DNA of 14,984 nucleotides, from positions 1-14,984 of the forward strand of contig JAISBK010000208.1 in the NCBI GenBank assembly GCA_031266255.1, written 5' to 3'. Position 1 is the first letter of the stretch. Each line of letters opens with the position of its first letter. Both the position numbers and the translations under genes were made by a program. This DNA is from Treponema sp. Its GTDB lineage: Bacteria > Spirochaetota > Spirochaetia > Treponematales > Breznakiellaceae. A model generated the notes under the pieces. The model saw only the letters and a program-made list of their open reading frames with translations, was not told where the DNA came from and ran no database searches. Positions 6,614 to 13,722 of this stretch are shown piece after piece.

Positions 6614-9085
6614 ATGCGGGTTCTCAAATTTGGCGGTACATCCCTGGGTTCAGTAGCGGCAATCCGTAAGGTGGTGGAGATTATCAAGGATAAAGAACAT
6701 GCGGGTAATGGTGCGGTGGTGGTGGCTTCTGCTATGGCAGGCATGACCGACGAGCTTATCGGTGTGGCGAGGAGCGCTCAAACCGGCGACCCTGCTTATA
6801 CGGGGGTGGTACAGCACATGCAAAACCGGCACCGGGCAGTAGCCGCGGCCTTTCTTACCGGATCAGATCTCGATACTGCGGTTGCTTCTCTTACGGCACT
6901 CTTTGCAAAACTAACCCGTACCTTGGACGGGATTGTAATCCTCCGGGAACTTTCCCCGCGTACCCTTGATACGGTGATGAGCTTTGGGGAGCGGCTTTCT
7001 GCATCCTTGCTTGCCCACCTCCTCTCCGCTTCAGGGGTACCTGCCGCGTACCTGGATGCCCGTACGCTTATTAAAACCGATAATCACCACGGAAACGCCC
7101 AGGTTTTGGGTGAGGAAACCGCTACGGGTATACGAGCCTTCTTTCACGAGAGGGCTACCCGGTTTCCCCTACCGGTTGCCACAGGCTTTATCGGTGCTGC
7201 CTTGGATGGAGCCACCACCACCTTGGGACGGGGAGGTTCAGACCTCAGCGCGGCACTGTTCGGTGCTGCCTTGGGAGTCGAACAGGTGGAAATATGGACC
7301 GATGTAGATGGGATGTTCACCGCGGATCCCCGGCTGGTGAAGACCGCCTTCAAGATCGATACCCTTTCTTACGAGGATGCTATGGAACTTTCCCATTTTG
7401 GGGCCAAGGTCTTGTACCCTCCTACGGTTCGGCCTGCTTTGGAAAAAGGTATACCCATTACGATCCGTAATACCTTTAATCCCCAAGGAAGCGGTACCAC
7501 GATCAACCGGCATGGGGAGCCTGGGGCCTATCTCATCCGGGGGATCAGTTCCATGAATCATCTGGTCTTAATGCGGGTCCAAGGTGCAGGTATGGTTGGG
7601 GTGGCGGGCTTCTCTTCCCGGCTTTTCGGCGCGCTGGCTAGGAAAGGGATCAACATCATCTTGATTACTCAAAGTTCCAGTGAATACTCGATCTGCTTTG
7701 CGATCCTTCCTGAAGATGCGCAGGCTGCAGAGGCGGCTTTAGCGGAAGAATTTGAGCGGGAGATTGCCCGGGCAGATTTGGATGTTCCGGTACGGGAAGA
7801 GCATCTGGCGATCATTGGGGTAGTGGGTTCCCGCATGAAAAGTACTGCCGGGATTTCCGGTAAGGTATTTCATGCCCTAGGGCGTAATGGGGTTAATGTG
7901 GTTGCCATTGCCCAGGGTTCTTCGGAGCGCAACATTTCCGCGGTGATAGCCTGTCAAGATCAAGCCAAGGCCCTTAACGCCATCCATGAGGCATTTTTTC
8001 TCTCTGGTGTTCGTTCAGTCAACCTATTCCTGATGGGGATTGGGCTTATTGGCGGTACCTTGGTGGAGCAGCTCGCGGATCAACGGGAGGTTCTTGCAGA
8101 TGAACACCATATCCGTATAAACCTCGTGGGAGCGGCCAATTCCCGGTACATGCTCTTTAATCCCGAAGGGCTTGATCCTCATGAGGTGAAATCCCGCTTG
8201 CACAAGGGTACGGAAGCAGTACCCTTTGCCTTACCGGGGTTTATCGAACGGATGCAGGCACTAAATCTCCCCAACAGCGCTTTTTGCGATTGTACTGCCA
8301 GCGATGCCGTAGCTGCTCTGTATGAACAGATCCTGCACGCATCTATCCCGATTGTTACCCCCAATAAGCGGGCCAATTCAGGGCCTTACGCCTATTATCA
8401 AAGATTGATCACCTTCTCTAAAGATCGGGGCATACCCTATCTTTACGAAGTTACGGTTTGTGCAGGGCTGCCGGTGATTTCTACCCTCCGGGACCTGTTT
8501 CTATCCGGGGATAAGGTGCGACGGATCGAAGCGGTTTTATCAGGGACCTTGAGCTTTATCTTCAACAACTACGATGGGAGCAAGCCCTTTTCCGCTCTGG
8601 TACAGGAGGCCAAGGCCAAAGGATACACTGAGCCGGATCCACGGGAGGATCTAAACGCCAAAGACGCGGCCAGGAAAGCCCTGATATTGGCCAGAGAGTG
8701 CGGCATAGCCCTGGAATTTGACGATGTGGCTATTGAGCCGATTCTGCCTGAAGCGTGTTTTGCCGCTGAAGGGGTAGATGCATTTTTTGCGGAACTGAAA
8801 AAATCAGATGCGTTTTTTGAACAGCGCCGCTTAGAAGCTGCGGCTCGGGGAGCGTCCCTCCGGTATGTGGCGGTCATCGAAGGAGGGACCGCCCGACTTA
8901 CCCTTCGTTCAGAGCCTGCGGACAGCCCCTTCCGCACCTTGGTAGACGCGGACAATATGGTGGTGATCACCACCAATCGGTATTCCACCCTACCCATTGT
9001 GATAAAAGGCCCTGGAGCAGGGGCACCCGTTACTGCCGGAGGGGTGTTTGCGGACATCCTGCGGATAGCCCGAACCTTAGTGTAG
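6614..9085 (+). CDS. thrA: Bifunctional aspartate kinase / homoserine dehydrogenase
   Basis: Catalyses the first and third steps of the aspartate pathway: phosphorylation of aspartate, and reduction of aspartate semialdehyde to homoserine for threonine and methionine. The 823 residues match the usual size of the fused enzyme (E. coli ThrA is 820). The kinase runs to about residue 290, with KFGGTSLGS at 5-13 and the GRGGSDLSAALFG nucleotide and substrate region. Two ACT-type regulatory repeats follow (about 315-460), suggesting feedback control by threonine. The dehydrogenase begins with an NAD(P)-binding GIGLIGG loop near 475, has TPNKRAN near 580, GLPVISTLRDL, and the catalytic region DLNAKDAARKA near 680. 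The start is firm: AAGGAG lies five bases before the ATG. No thrB or thrC gene adjoins it in this window, and no leader peptide or attenuator was seen. A strong palindrome follows the stop. Confidence 0.97.
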   Translation: MRVLKFGGTSLGSVAAIRKVVEIIKDKEHAGNGAVVVASAMAGMTDELIGVARSAQTGDPAYTGVVQHMQNRHRAVAAAFLTGSDLDTAVASLTALFAKLTRTLDGIVILRELSPRTLDTVMSFGERLSASLLAHLLSASGVPAAYLDARTLIKTDNHHGNAQVLGEETATGIRAFFHERATRFPLPVATGFIGAALDGATTTLGRGGSDLSAALFGAALGVEQVEIWTDVDGMFTADPRLVKTAFKIDTLSYEDAMELSHFGAKVLYPPTVRPALEKGIPITIRNTFNPQGSGTTINRHGEPGAYLIRGISSMNHLVLMRVQGAGMVGVAGFSSRLFGALARKGINIILITQSSSEYSICFAILPEDAQAAEAALAEEFEREIARADLDVPVREEHLAIIGVVGSRMKSTAGISGKVFHALGRNGVNVVAIAQGSSERNISAVIACQDQAKALNAIHEAFFLSGVRSVNLFLMGIGLIGGTLVEQLADQREVLADEHHIRINLVGAANSRYMLFNPEGLDPHEVKSRLHKGTEAVPFALPGFIERMQALNLPNSAFCDCTASDAVAALYEQILHASIPIVTPNKRANSGPYAYYQRLITFSKDRGIPYLYEVTVCAGLPVISTLRDLFLSGDKVRRIEAVLSGTLSFIFNNYDGSKPFSALVQEAKAKGYTEPDPREDLNAKDAARKALILARECGIALEFDDVAIEPILPEACFAAEGVDAFFAELKKSDAFFEQRRLEAAARGASLRYVAVIEGGTARLTLRSEPADSPFRTLVDADNMVVITTNRYSTLPIVIKGPGAGAPVTAGGVFADILRIARTLV

Positions 9086-9091
9086 CAGTTT

Positions 9092-9127
9092 GAGGCGGTT
9101 TCAAAACTGCAGTTTTGAAACCGCCTC
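9092..9127. repeat. Perfect 36-bp palindrome after thrA (dispersed repeat, possible terminator)
   Basis: Each half is GAGGCGGTTTCAAAACTG and its exact reverse complement, with no spacer. It starts seven bases after the thrA stop, between convergent thrA and the soluble chemoreceptor gene. The RNA hairpin would be very stable in either direction, but neither side has a T-run, so it is not a standard intrinsic terminator. Its core recurs at 11190-11213, which marks it as a repeated intergenic element rather than a one-off terminator. Confidence 0.85.
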
Positions 9128-9183
9128 GGTCTTACCAAGTACGCTCAATTACCTATCACTTAAAAGAACTGCTCGTGAGGATT

Positions 9184-10023
9184 TCAGGAGCCGCTCACTT
9201 TCTCGATGTTTTGTTGGAACACGATAAGCATCTTGTGAATGTCCTCTTTGGAACGGACTGATTGGCTTATCATGCTTCCGAGGGTTTCGTGCATGCGGTC
9301 GTATTCCACAAAAGATGAGTCCAGCGCGTTTAGATTCGTGTTTACCGTCTCAATGAGGCCCTGTTCTGTCTGGTTGACTGCTACAAGCTTCTCAATCATC
9401 TGCGTACCCTGCTGCACCTCTCCTTTCATGTTGTTCATTTCCTCGGCTAAACGGTTTATCTTTTTGATAAGCTCTTCAATGTTTCCGGAGATCGCGGCTA
9501 TGGCGTCTTTGGTAGTGGTAGCATGCTTACGGATCTCCTGGGCCACCACGGCAAAGCCCTTACCCGCGTTACCTGCCCGGGCCGCTTCAATGGAAGCGTT
9601 AAGGGCAAGCACATTGGTGATCTCCGTAATATTATGGATAACCGCCAGGTTTTCCCCCGCGGCTTTGGCAATGCCTTGTAACTCATCGGTCAAAACAAAG
9701 GACTTACGGAAGCCGCCGTCAATGACTTTATAGCCTTGATCCATGGAGGTCACGTACTGTTGGCTGTTTTTGTAGGAGTCGATAAAAAGGGCCGTACTGC
9801 TTTGAAAGGAACTTTGCACTTGCTTCAGCACTCCTGAAACTCGAGTAAAGGTATTGTTGAGGTATTGAATAGTTATATCCAACAGATCAACCCGGGCAAT
9901 GATTTCAAATATGAGAGAATTCAGTTTACTGTTTAGGTAATGCACTATCCGTTTAAGTTTGAGGGTAAAACCCTGAATCCTAGAATGCTCTTCCCTGGTC
10001 TGCGCAAGGGTCTGGTTACTCAT
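9184..10023 (-). CDS. Soluble chemoreceptor signalling-domain protein (cytoplasmic MCP)
   Basis: A 279-residue protein that is almost entirely a chemoreceptor signalling hairpin. The highly conserved tip lies at about 131-168 (ITEITNVLALNASIEAARAG, then GKGFAVVAQEIRKHA), the surface that contacts CheA and CheW. Heptad-rich helices flank it on each side. There is no membrane segment, HAMP region or recognisable sensor domain; the first 30 residues are hydrophilic. The tip has NVLALN where most family members have NLLALN. The ATG directly follows the stop of the FIST gene, with GGGAGG inside the end of that gene, so the two are translationally coupled. That suggests the FIST protein is its sensor partner and that the pair acts as a cytoplasmic receptor. 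No C-terminal CheR-tether pentapeptide is present. Confidence 0.9.
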   Translation of the reverse strand: MSNQTLAQTREEHSRIQGFTLKLKRIVHYLNSKLNSLIFEIIARVDLLDITIQYLNNTFTRVSGVLKQVQSSFQSSTALFIDSYKNSQQYVTSMDQGYKVIDGGFRKSFVLTDELQGIAKAAGENLAVIHNITEITNVLALNASIEAARAGNAGKGFAVVAQEIRKHATTTKDAIAAISGNIEELIKKINRLAEEMNNMKGEVQQGTQMIEKLVAVNQTEQGLIETVNTNLNALDSSFVEYDRMHETLGSMISQSVRSKEDIHKMLIVFQQNIEKVSGS

Positions 10024-11133
10024 CTAATACCTCCCGAAAAAGACCGCGGTTAAGGTCTGGTTATGACGGATAAACAAGTCCTCTCCATAGACGTTAAGCC
10101 CAATAAAGGGGATACTCCTGAACGCATCGTTGAAAGCCTCAACCTTGTTGAGGGTCTGGAGTTCCATGAGCCTATGCGCACAGTTAAATAAAATCGCTCC
10201 TTGCACCTGGGGCAGGTATGCTGATCCATCCTGCAATGTTCTCCGAGCATCTGCTATGATGTCTCCCCGTTTCAAAAGATGCAGGGTAGTACCTGCTTCT
10301 ATATAACAATAACATACTAATCCCCCTCCTTCTATAACCTTGTGCAGACTGCGGCAATAAACCATGTTACCAGAAACCACTCCCACAGGATTCAAGGCAA
10401 ACACATCAGAGGTAATCTGGTCAATACTTTTGAGGCCTACGAGTTTTGCATAATAAGGCGCTGCAGGCTCTCCGTTGAGTTCCCAGATAATTCGATGCTT
10501 TGCTTCACTCTTGGTTACCACCATGGACGTGGCGGTCGGGGTAAAATGGACATAGTGGTTGTAATGAAAGGGTATCTTCATCTTCATAACCAACAGCACA
10601 AGGCCGTCTGCGGAAACCTGGTTATCAAGCCCAACCAGGGTTTTGGTAAAATTCAGTTCATCTGCAGCGGCTCCCCCCACAAAGGGCAGATTGAGTCCTC
10701 CGTCCAGGCTCAATACCTGCACGATCTCTTCCCCGAGCGAGAGACCGTCACTCAAGACAATACCCAGGTAGTTGTCGGGATCCAGGGATCGGTACCCGAT
10801 CTTCCGTTTGAGGTCTTCAACGGCCTCAGCAGCGGTCTTGGCGGCATCGGTCTTAACTCCCTCTTTGAGGGTACTAAAGACCTCCTCAACTTCATCGGTA
10901 CTCAGGGACAGGGCAACGACACCTTTTTTCACCACCCCGGTGGTACACCAGCCTCCCAGCATGGACCCTACCACACAGACCGCCTGAGGGAAAGCCCGCT
11001 TTAGCGCTCGGTGGGGTTCAAACCGTTCATATTCCACTGAAAAGAAGCAGAGCACCACCTTAATCCGAGGTTGTTCTATTTCTTTAATCAGGCCGTCTAT
11101 ATCATAACTTTGACGGCCTCCCATCTTGATCAT
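10024..11133 (-). CDS. FIST (N and C) domain sensory protein
   Basis: FIST domains are ligand-sensing modules of signal-transduction proteins, proposed to bind small molecules such as amino acids. This 369-residue protein is made only of FIST_N and FIST_C. Recognisable pieces are VVGSMLGGW near 54-62, the FIST_N end with LSDGLSLGEEIVQVLS near 127 and PFVGGAAADEL near 150, then the FIST_C core from about 210. FIST_C ends with GAILFNCAHR near 312-321 (the conserved Cys at about 318) and IGLNVYGED near 344-352. No membrane segment or signal peptide is seen, so it is cytosolic. AAGGAG lies five bases before the ATG. The gene ends against the start of the soluble chemoreceptor gene, whereas FIST is commonly fused to an output domain; here the two parts are separate proteins. 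The upstream gap carries a dispersed palindrome and an AT-rich stretch that may hold a promoter. Confidence 0.88.
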   Translation of the reverse strand: MIKMGGRQSYDIDGLIKEIEQPRIKVVLCFFSVEYERFEPHRALKRAFPQAVCVVGSMLGGWCTTGVVKKGVVALSLSTDEVEEVFSTLKEGVKTDAAKTAAEAVEDLKRKIGYRSLDPDNYLGIVLSDGLSLGEEIVQVLSLDGGLNLPFVGGAAADELNFTKTLVGLDNQVSADGLVLLVMKMKIPFHYNHYVHFTPTATSMVVTKSEAKHRIIWELNGEPAAPYYAKLVGLKSIDQITSDVFALNPVGVVSGNMVYCRSLHKVIEGGGLVCYCYIEAGTTLHLLKRGDIIADARRTLQDGSAYLPQVQGAILFNCAHRLMELQTLNKVEAFNDAFRSIPFIGLNVYGEDLFIRHNQTLTAVFFGRY

Positions 11134-11185
11134 AACTGCTCCTTAATATATCAACAGGGTCTTTTTATATTTTTTTATATAGGAA

Positions 11186-11217
11186 GGCTGTTTCAAAACT
11201 TCAGTTTTGAAACGGAC
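11186..11217. repeat. Degenerate second copy of the dispersed palindrome
   Basis: The core GTTTCAAAACT (11190-11200) and AGTTTTGAAAC (11203-11213) are perfect inverted arms around two bases, the same as in the palindrome after thrA except at the centre. The outer GC-rich arms have decayed, with only partial pairing out to 11186/11217. It sits between the dCACHE receptor stop and the FIST gene start, both on the minus strand, so it is not confined to convergent gene ends. Confidence 0.8.
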
Positions 11218-11226
11218 TCTAGGGTC

Positions 11227-13425
11227 TTATACTTTAAATCGGTCGGTCAAATCATTAAGCTCTCGGACAATACCAGCATTCTTATACGACACTTCCATAA
11301 TATGCGTAACCGTTTTATCGATATTACCGGTAAACTCCGCAATACCCTGGGTGCTCTGCTGGACTTGATGGGAAGCCGCTTCCAAGTGACTCATAGCCTT
11401 GAGGATCGCTGTAGAGTCGGTGTTCATCTCCACCGACTCATCCCGGATCTGCAGGGTGTTTTTCTGAATCAGTTCCAGCGCTTCTAATACCTGGTGGCTT
11501 CCTTCTTCTTGTTCAATCATAGCAAGGGAAATCTCCTCAATCAAGGTATTGACCTGGGTGATGTACTGGGAAATTCGGTTAAAGCTGCTATCGGCGTTTG
11601 CCGTGGCGCTTACGATTTCAGTAATCGTGGCGATACTCTGTTTCAGAGCATCCCGGATCATTTTTGATTGTTGGGTAGCGTTTGCCGCCAGCGTACCGAT
11701 TTCAGTGGCCACCACCGCAAACCCCCGCCCGGCTGTTCCTGCATGGGCCGCTTCAATAGAGGCGTTCATAGCTAACAAGTTGGTCTTGGATGCAATGGCA
11801 TTGATCACCTTATTAGTATCCAGGAGTTGGGAGGACTGTTCGGCCAAGGCTTGTACCAAGACGTTGACACCGGTGAGGTTATGCTTGCCATCCTCAGAAG
11901 CGGTGATCAGATCCTGAAACATGGTCTTCACCTGGAGGCTATGCTTGGAAATAGAAGCGATATTTGCGGCCATTTGATGCACTGCCGCGGATGATTCGGT
12001 AATCCCAGCGGTTTGGGATTCTATCTTTTGAGAAAGGGTACGAATGCTCTCACTGATCTGCTGGACCGCACTGATAGCCTTCCCTACTATATCCTCTTGT
12101 TCGTTGGTCTGGGTATGCAGGTTGCTGATATTGGTACTAATAGCAGCTACTTCTGTAACTATACTGGCAGAGTACTGTTCAAGCTCCCGGGAAACCTTCT
12201 CAATACGCCGTTCTTGCTGCACAACCTCACTGATGAGGGTTTGGAGAGTACTCATAAACGTATTAAAATAGATGCCTACATCGGAAATCTCATCATTTCC
12301 CACTACGGTAAGCCGCTCGGTAAGATTTCCTGAACCTTCAGATATGTCACGAAGGGCAGCAGCGGTACGGGTAAGGGGAGTAACGATCCGGTTATTGAGA
12401 ATGAAGACCACGACCAATAGGATCAGGATGATCCCTAGCAAAAAAAACAAAGCAATGAAGGTCATATCGTACAGTGCCCTAAAGAGCACTCGTTCAGGGA
12501 TGGTGAGCACCACTTCATAATCGGTTCCCGTAACCAAAGCCCTGATCATGATATAGGGTTTCTGGGTTGTCTCATGCTTAAACGTGGTATACTGGTTATT
12601 TTCCTCCTCCCCTAAGTTTTGCAGGGCATTGGCCATTGCCGGAGAGAGATCTTCGGAGGAAATATCCTGATTAACCTGTAAAGCGGTTTCCACATACGCA
12701 GCGCGAGAAGGATCGTACTCCCGGATAGACGCCACCATCCCTGAACGGGACATCAACATCAAGTTCACCTGGTTTCCAAAATTAGTATCAATATTCCTGG
12801 TAATGGTATCCAAAAGGCTATTGAGGCTTCCGGTGTTAAGCATCAAGGCAAAAAGCCCGCCATTGCTGCCTTCCCTGGTTCGGATCGTGGCAGCTACGAC
12901 AATTTGCTTTTGCCCGGTTGATCGGGAGATATTGGGATCCGAGACAAAGGTCCTATAGGACCCTTGAGGATTTTGGGTAACCAGCCGTATAAAGTAATCT
13001 CGATTGTTCACGAGGGTTAGGTTTGCCTGGGGATCCTCATTATCTGCGCTTACACGGCCACCCAGCGCGGGATTCCCCAGACTATCCGAACGGTAATAGG
13101 AGCCATCTGTCTGGACCAGCATATAGGTCGTTATGGCATCAATGGTAGCGAGCTTGTCCTGAGAGGTCTCCATAGCCTGAGTAACTAAAGGCCAATTCAT
13201 GGCTTGGACTTCAGGATACAGTGCGCAGGACTGGACAAATCCACGCTTTTCCGCAAAGAACGCGCTCACATCACTGGCGATGGTATTGGCATATTCTTCA
13301 AGAAAGCCCAAGGCATTCTGCCGGATGGTTTTACCAGACCTGAAAAGCATAAAACACATCCCCGCTATAAAAGGAATTATCGAAATAACCGTAAACGTGA
13401 CGGCAAGTCTTTTTTTTAACTTCAT
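11227..13425 (-). CDS. Methyl-accepting chemotaxis protein with dCACHE-type sensor
   Basis: A 732-residue transmembrane chemoreceptor. The first membrane helix is at about 8-29. Residues 35-315 form a long extracytoplasmic region with the features of a double CACHE domain: a long entry helix, then MLVQTDGSYYRSDSLGNPA, NNRDYFIRLV, SRSTGQKQIVVAATI and GLFALMLNTGSL. Such domains often bind amino acids or other small metabolites, but the ligand cannot be assigned. The second helix is at about 320-343 and HAMP at 344-397. The cytoplasmic hairpin has its conserved tip near 548-577, KTNLLAMNASIEAAHAG then GRGFAVVATEI. AGGAG lies ten bases before the ATG at 13425, slightly long. Downstream, after a 93-bp gap with a palindrome, come the FIST and soluble receptor genes in the same direction, so partial read-through is possible. 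Confidence 0.93.
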   Translation of the reverse strand: MKLKKRLAVTFTVISIIPFIAGMCFMLFRSGKTIRQNALGFLEEYANTIASDVSAFFAEKRGFVQSCALYPEVQAMNWPLVTQAMETSQDKLATIDAITTYMLVQTDGSYYRSDSLGNPALGGRVSADNEDPQANLTLVNNRDYFIRLVTQNPQGSYRTFVSDPNISRSTGQKQIVVAATIRTREGSNGGLFALMLNTGSLNSLLDTITRNIDTNFGNQVNLMLMSRSGMVASIREYDPSRAAYVETALQVNQDISSEDLSPAMANALQNLGEEENNQYTTFKHETTQKPYIMIRALVTGTDYEVVLTIPERVLFRALYDMTFIALFFLLGIILILLVVVFILNNRIVTPLTRTAAALRDISEGSGNLTERLTVVGNDEISDVGIYFNTFMSTLQTLISEVVQQERRIEKVSRELEQYSASIVTEVAAISTNISNLHTQTNEQEDIVGKAISAVQQISESIRTLSQKIESQTAGITESSAAVHQMAANIASISKHSLQVKTMFQDLITASEDGKHNLTGVNVLVQALAEQSSQLLDTNKVINAIASKTNLLAMNASIEAAHAGTAGRGFAVVATEIGTLAANATQQSKMIRDALKQSIATITEIVSATANADSSFNRISQYITQVNTLIEEISLAMIEQEEGSHQVLEALELIQKNTLQIRDESVEMNTDSTAILKAMSHLEAASHQVQQSTQGIAEFTGNIDKTVTHIMEVSYKNAGIVRELNDLTDRFKV

Positions 13426-13667
13426 AATACTCGATCTCCTACATCATCAGATATACGGATAGGTATGGAAACATGCCTCAAGGAAAAGTGGTCTAAAGAT
13501 GGACTTTTCCACCTCAATCTAAGGTTGCCTGACAAAACAGCCTCGTATATTCTATTGAAACATGAAATGATCGAGAGCGTCAAGCATTTCTCCTGCTTAG
13601 GTAAAGCAGTTTGTTAAGGGGATTGGGAGAGAACTTGAGGAACTTTTTTATTTTTTCTGTTGCGTTA

Positions 13668-13696
13668 TTGCCTTCCGCTTTATGAATGGTTATGTT
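13668..13696 (+). promoter_or_regulatory. Candidate promoter of the double TetR gene
   Basis: TTGCCT (13668-13673) and TATGTT (13691-13696) are 17 bp apart, each four of six to the sigma-70 consensus. Transcription would begin near 13703, inside the palindrome at 13699-13722, giving a leader of about 20 nt. A repressor on the palindrome would therefore block initiation. Confidence 0.4.
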
Positions 13697-13698
13697 AT

Positions 13699-13722
13699 AA
13701 GTTAACGACCGGTCGGTAACTT
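13699..13722. promoter_or_regulatory. Palindromic operator abutting the double TetR start codon
   Basis: A 24-bp near-perfect palindrome with half AAGTTAACGACC and centre GACCGGTC; only one symmetric base pair position is broken (A at 13705 against G at 13716). It ends at the base before the ATG. Size, symmetry and place fit a TetR-family autoregulatory operator. No second copy was seen in the other intergenic gaps of this window, so other targets, if any, lie outside. Confidence 0.7.

Larger units (their letters stand above)
13426..13722. other. Intergenic region between divergent chemoreceptor and TetR genes
   Basis: This 297-bp gap has no convincing gene. It contains two modest stem-loops: GGAAAAGT / ACTTTTCC (13482-13489 with 13503-13510) in the likely leader of the chemoreceptor, and CTGCTT / AAGCAG around AGGTA (13593-13609). 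The TetR promoter and palindrome lie at its right end. I found no clear sigma-70 promoter for the chemoreceptor, nor a clear match to a sigma-28 motemplate for flagellar and chemotaxis genes. Confidence 0.5.

Noticed and set aside
13552..13587. Eleven-codon minus-strand leader peptide upstream of the dCACHE receptor
   Set aside because: AGGAG is only two bases from its ATG, no promoter is visible, and such short frames are common by chance.
13593..13609. Stem-loop CTGCTT-AGGTA-AAGCAG followed by TTTGTT as a terminator
   Set aside because: Only a six-pair stem with an interrupted T-stretch, and no plus-strand gene ends before it.
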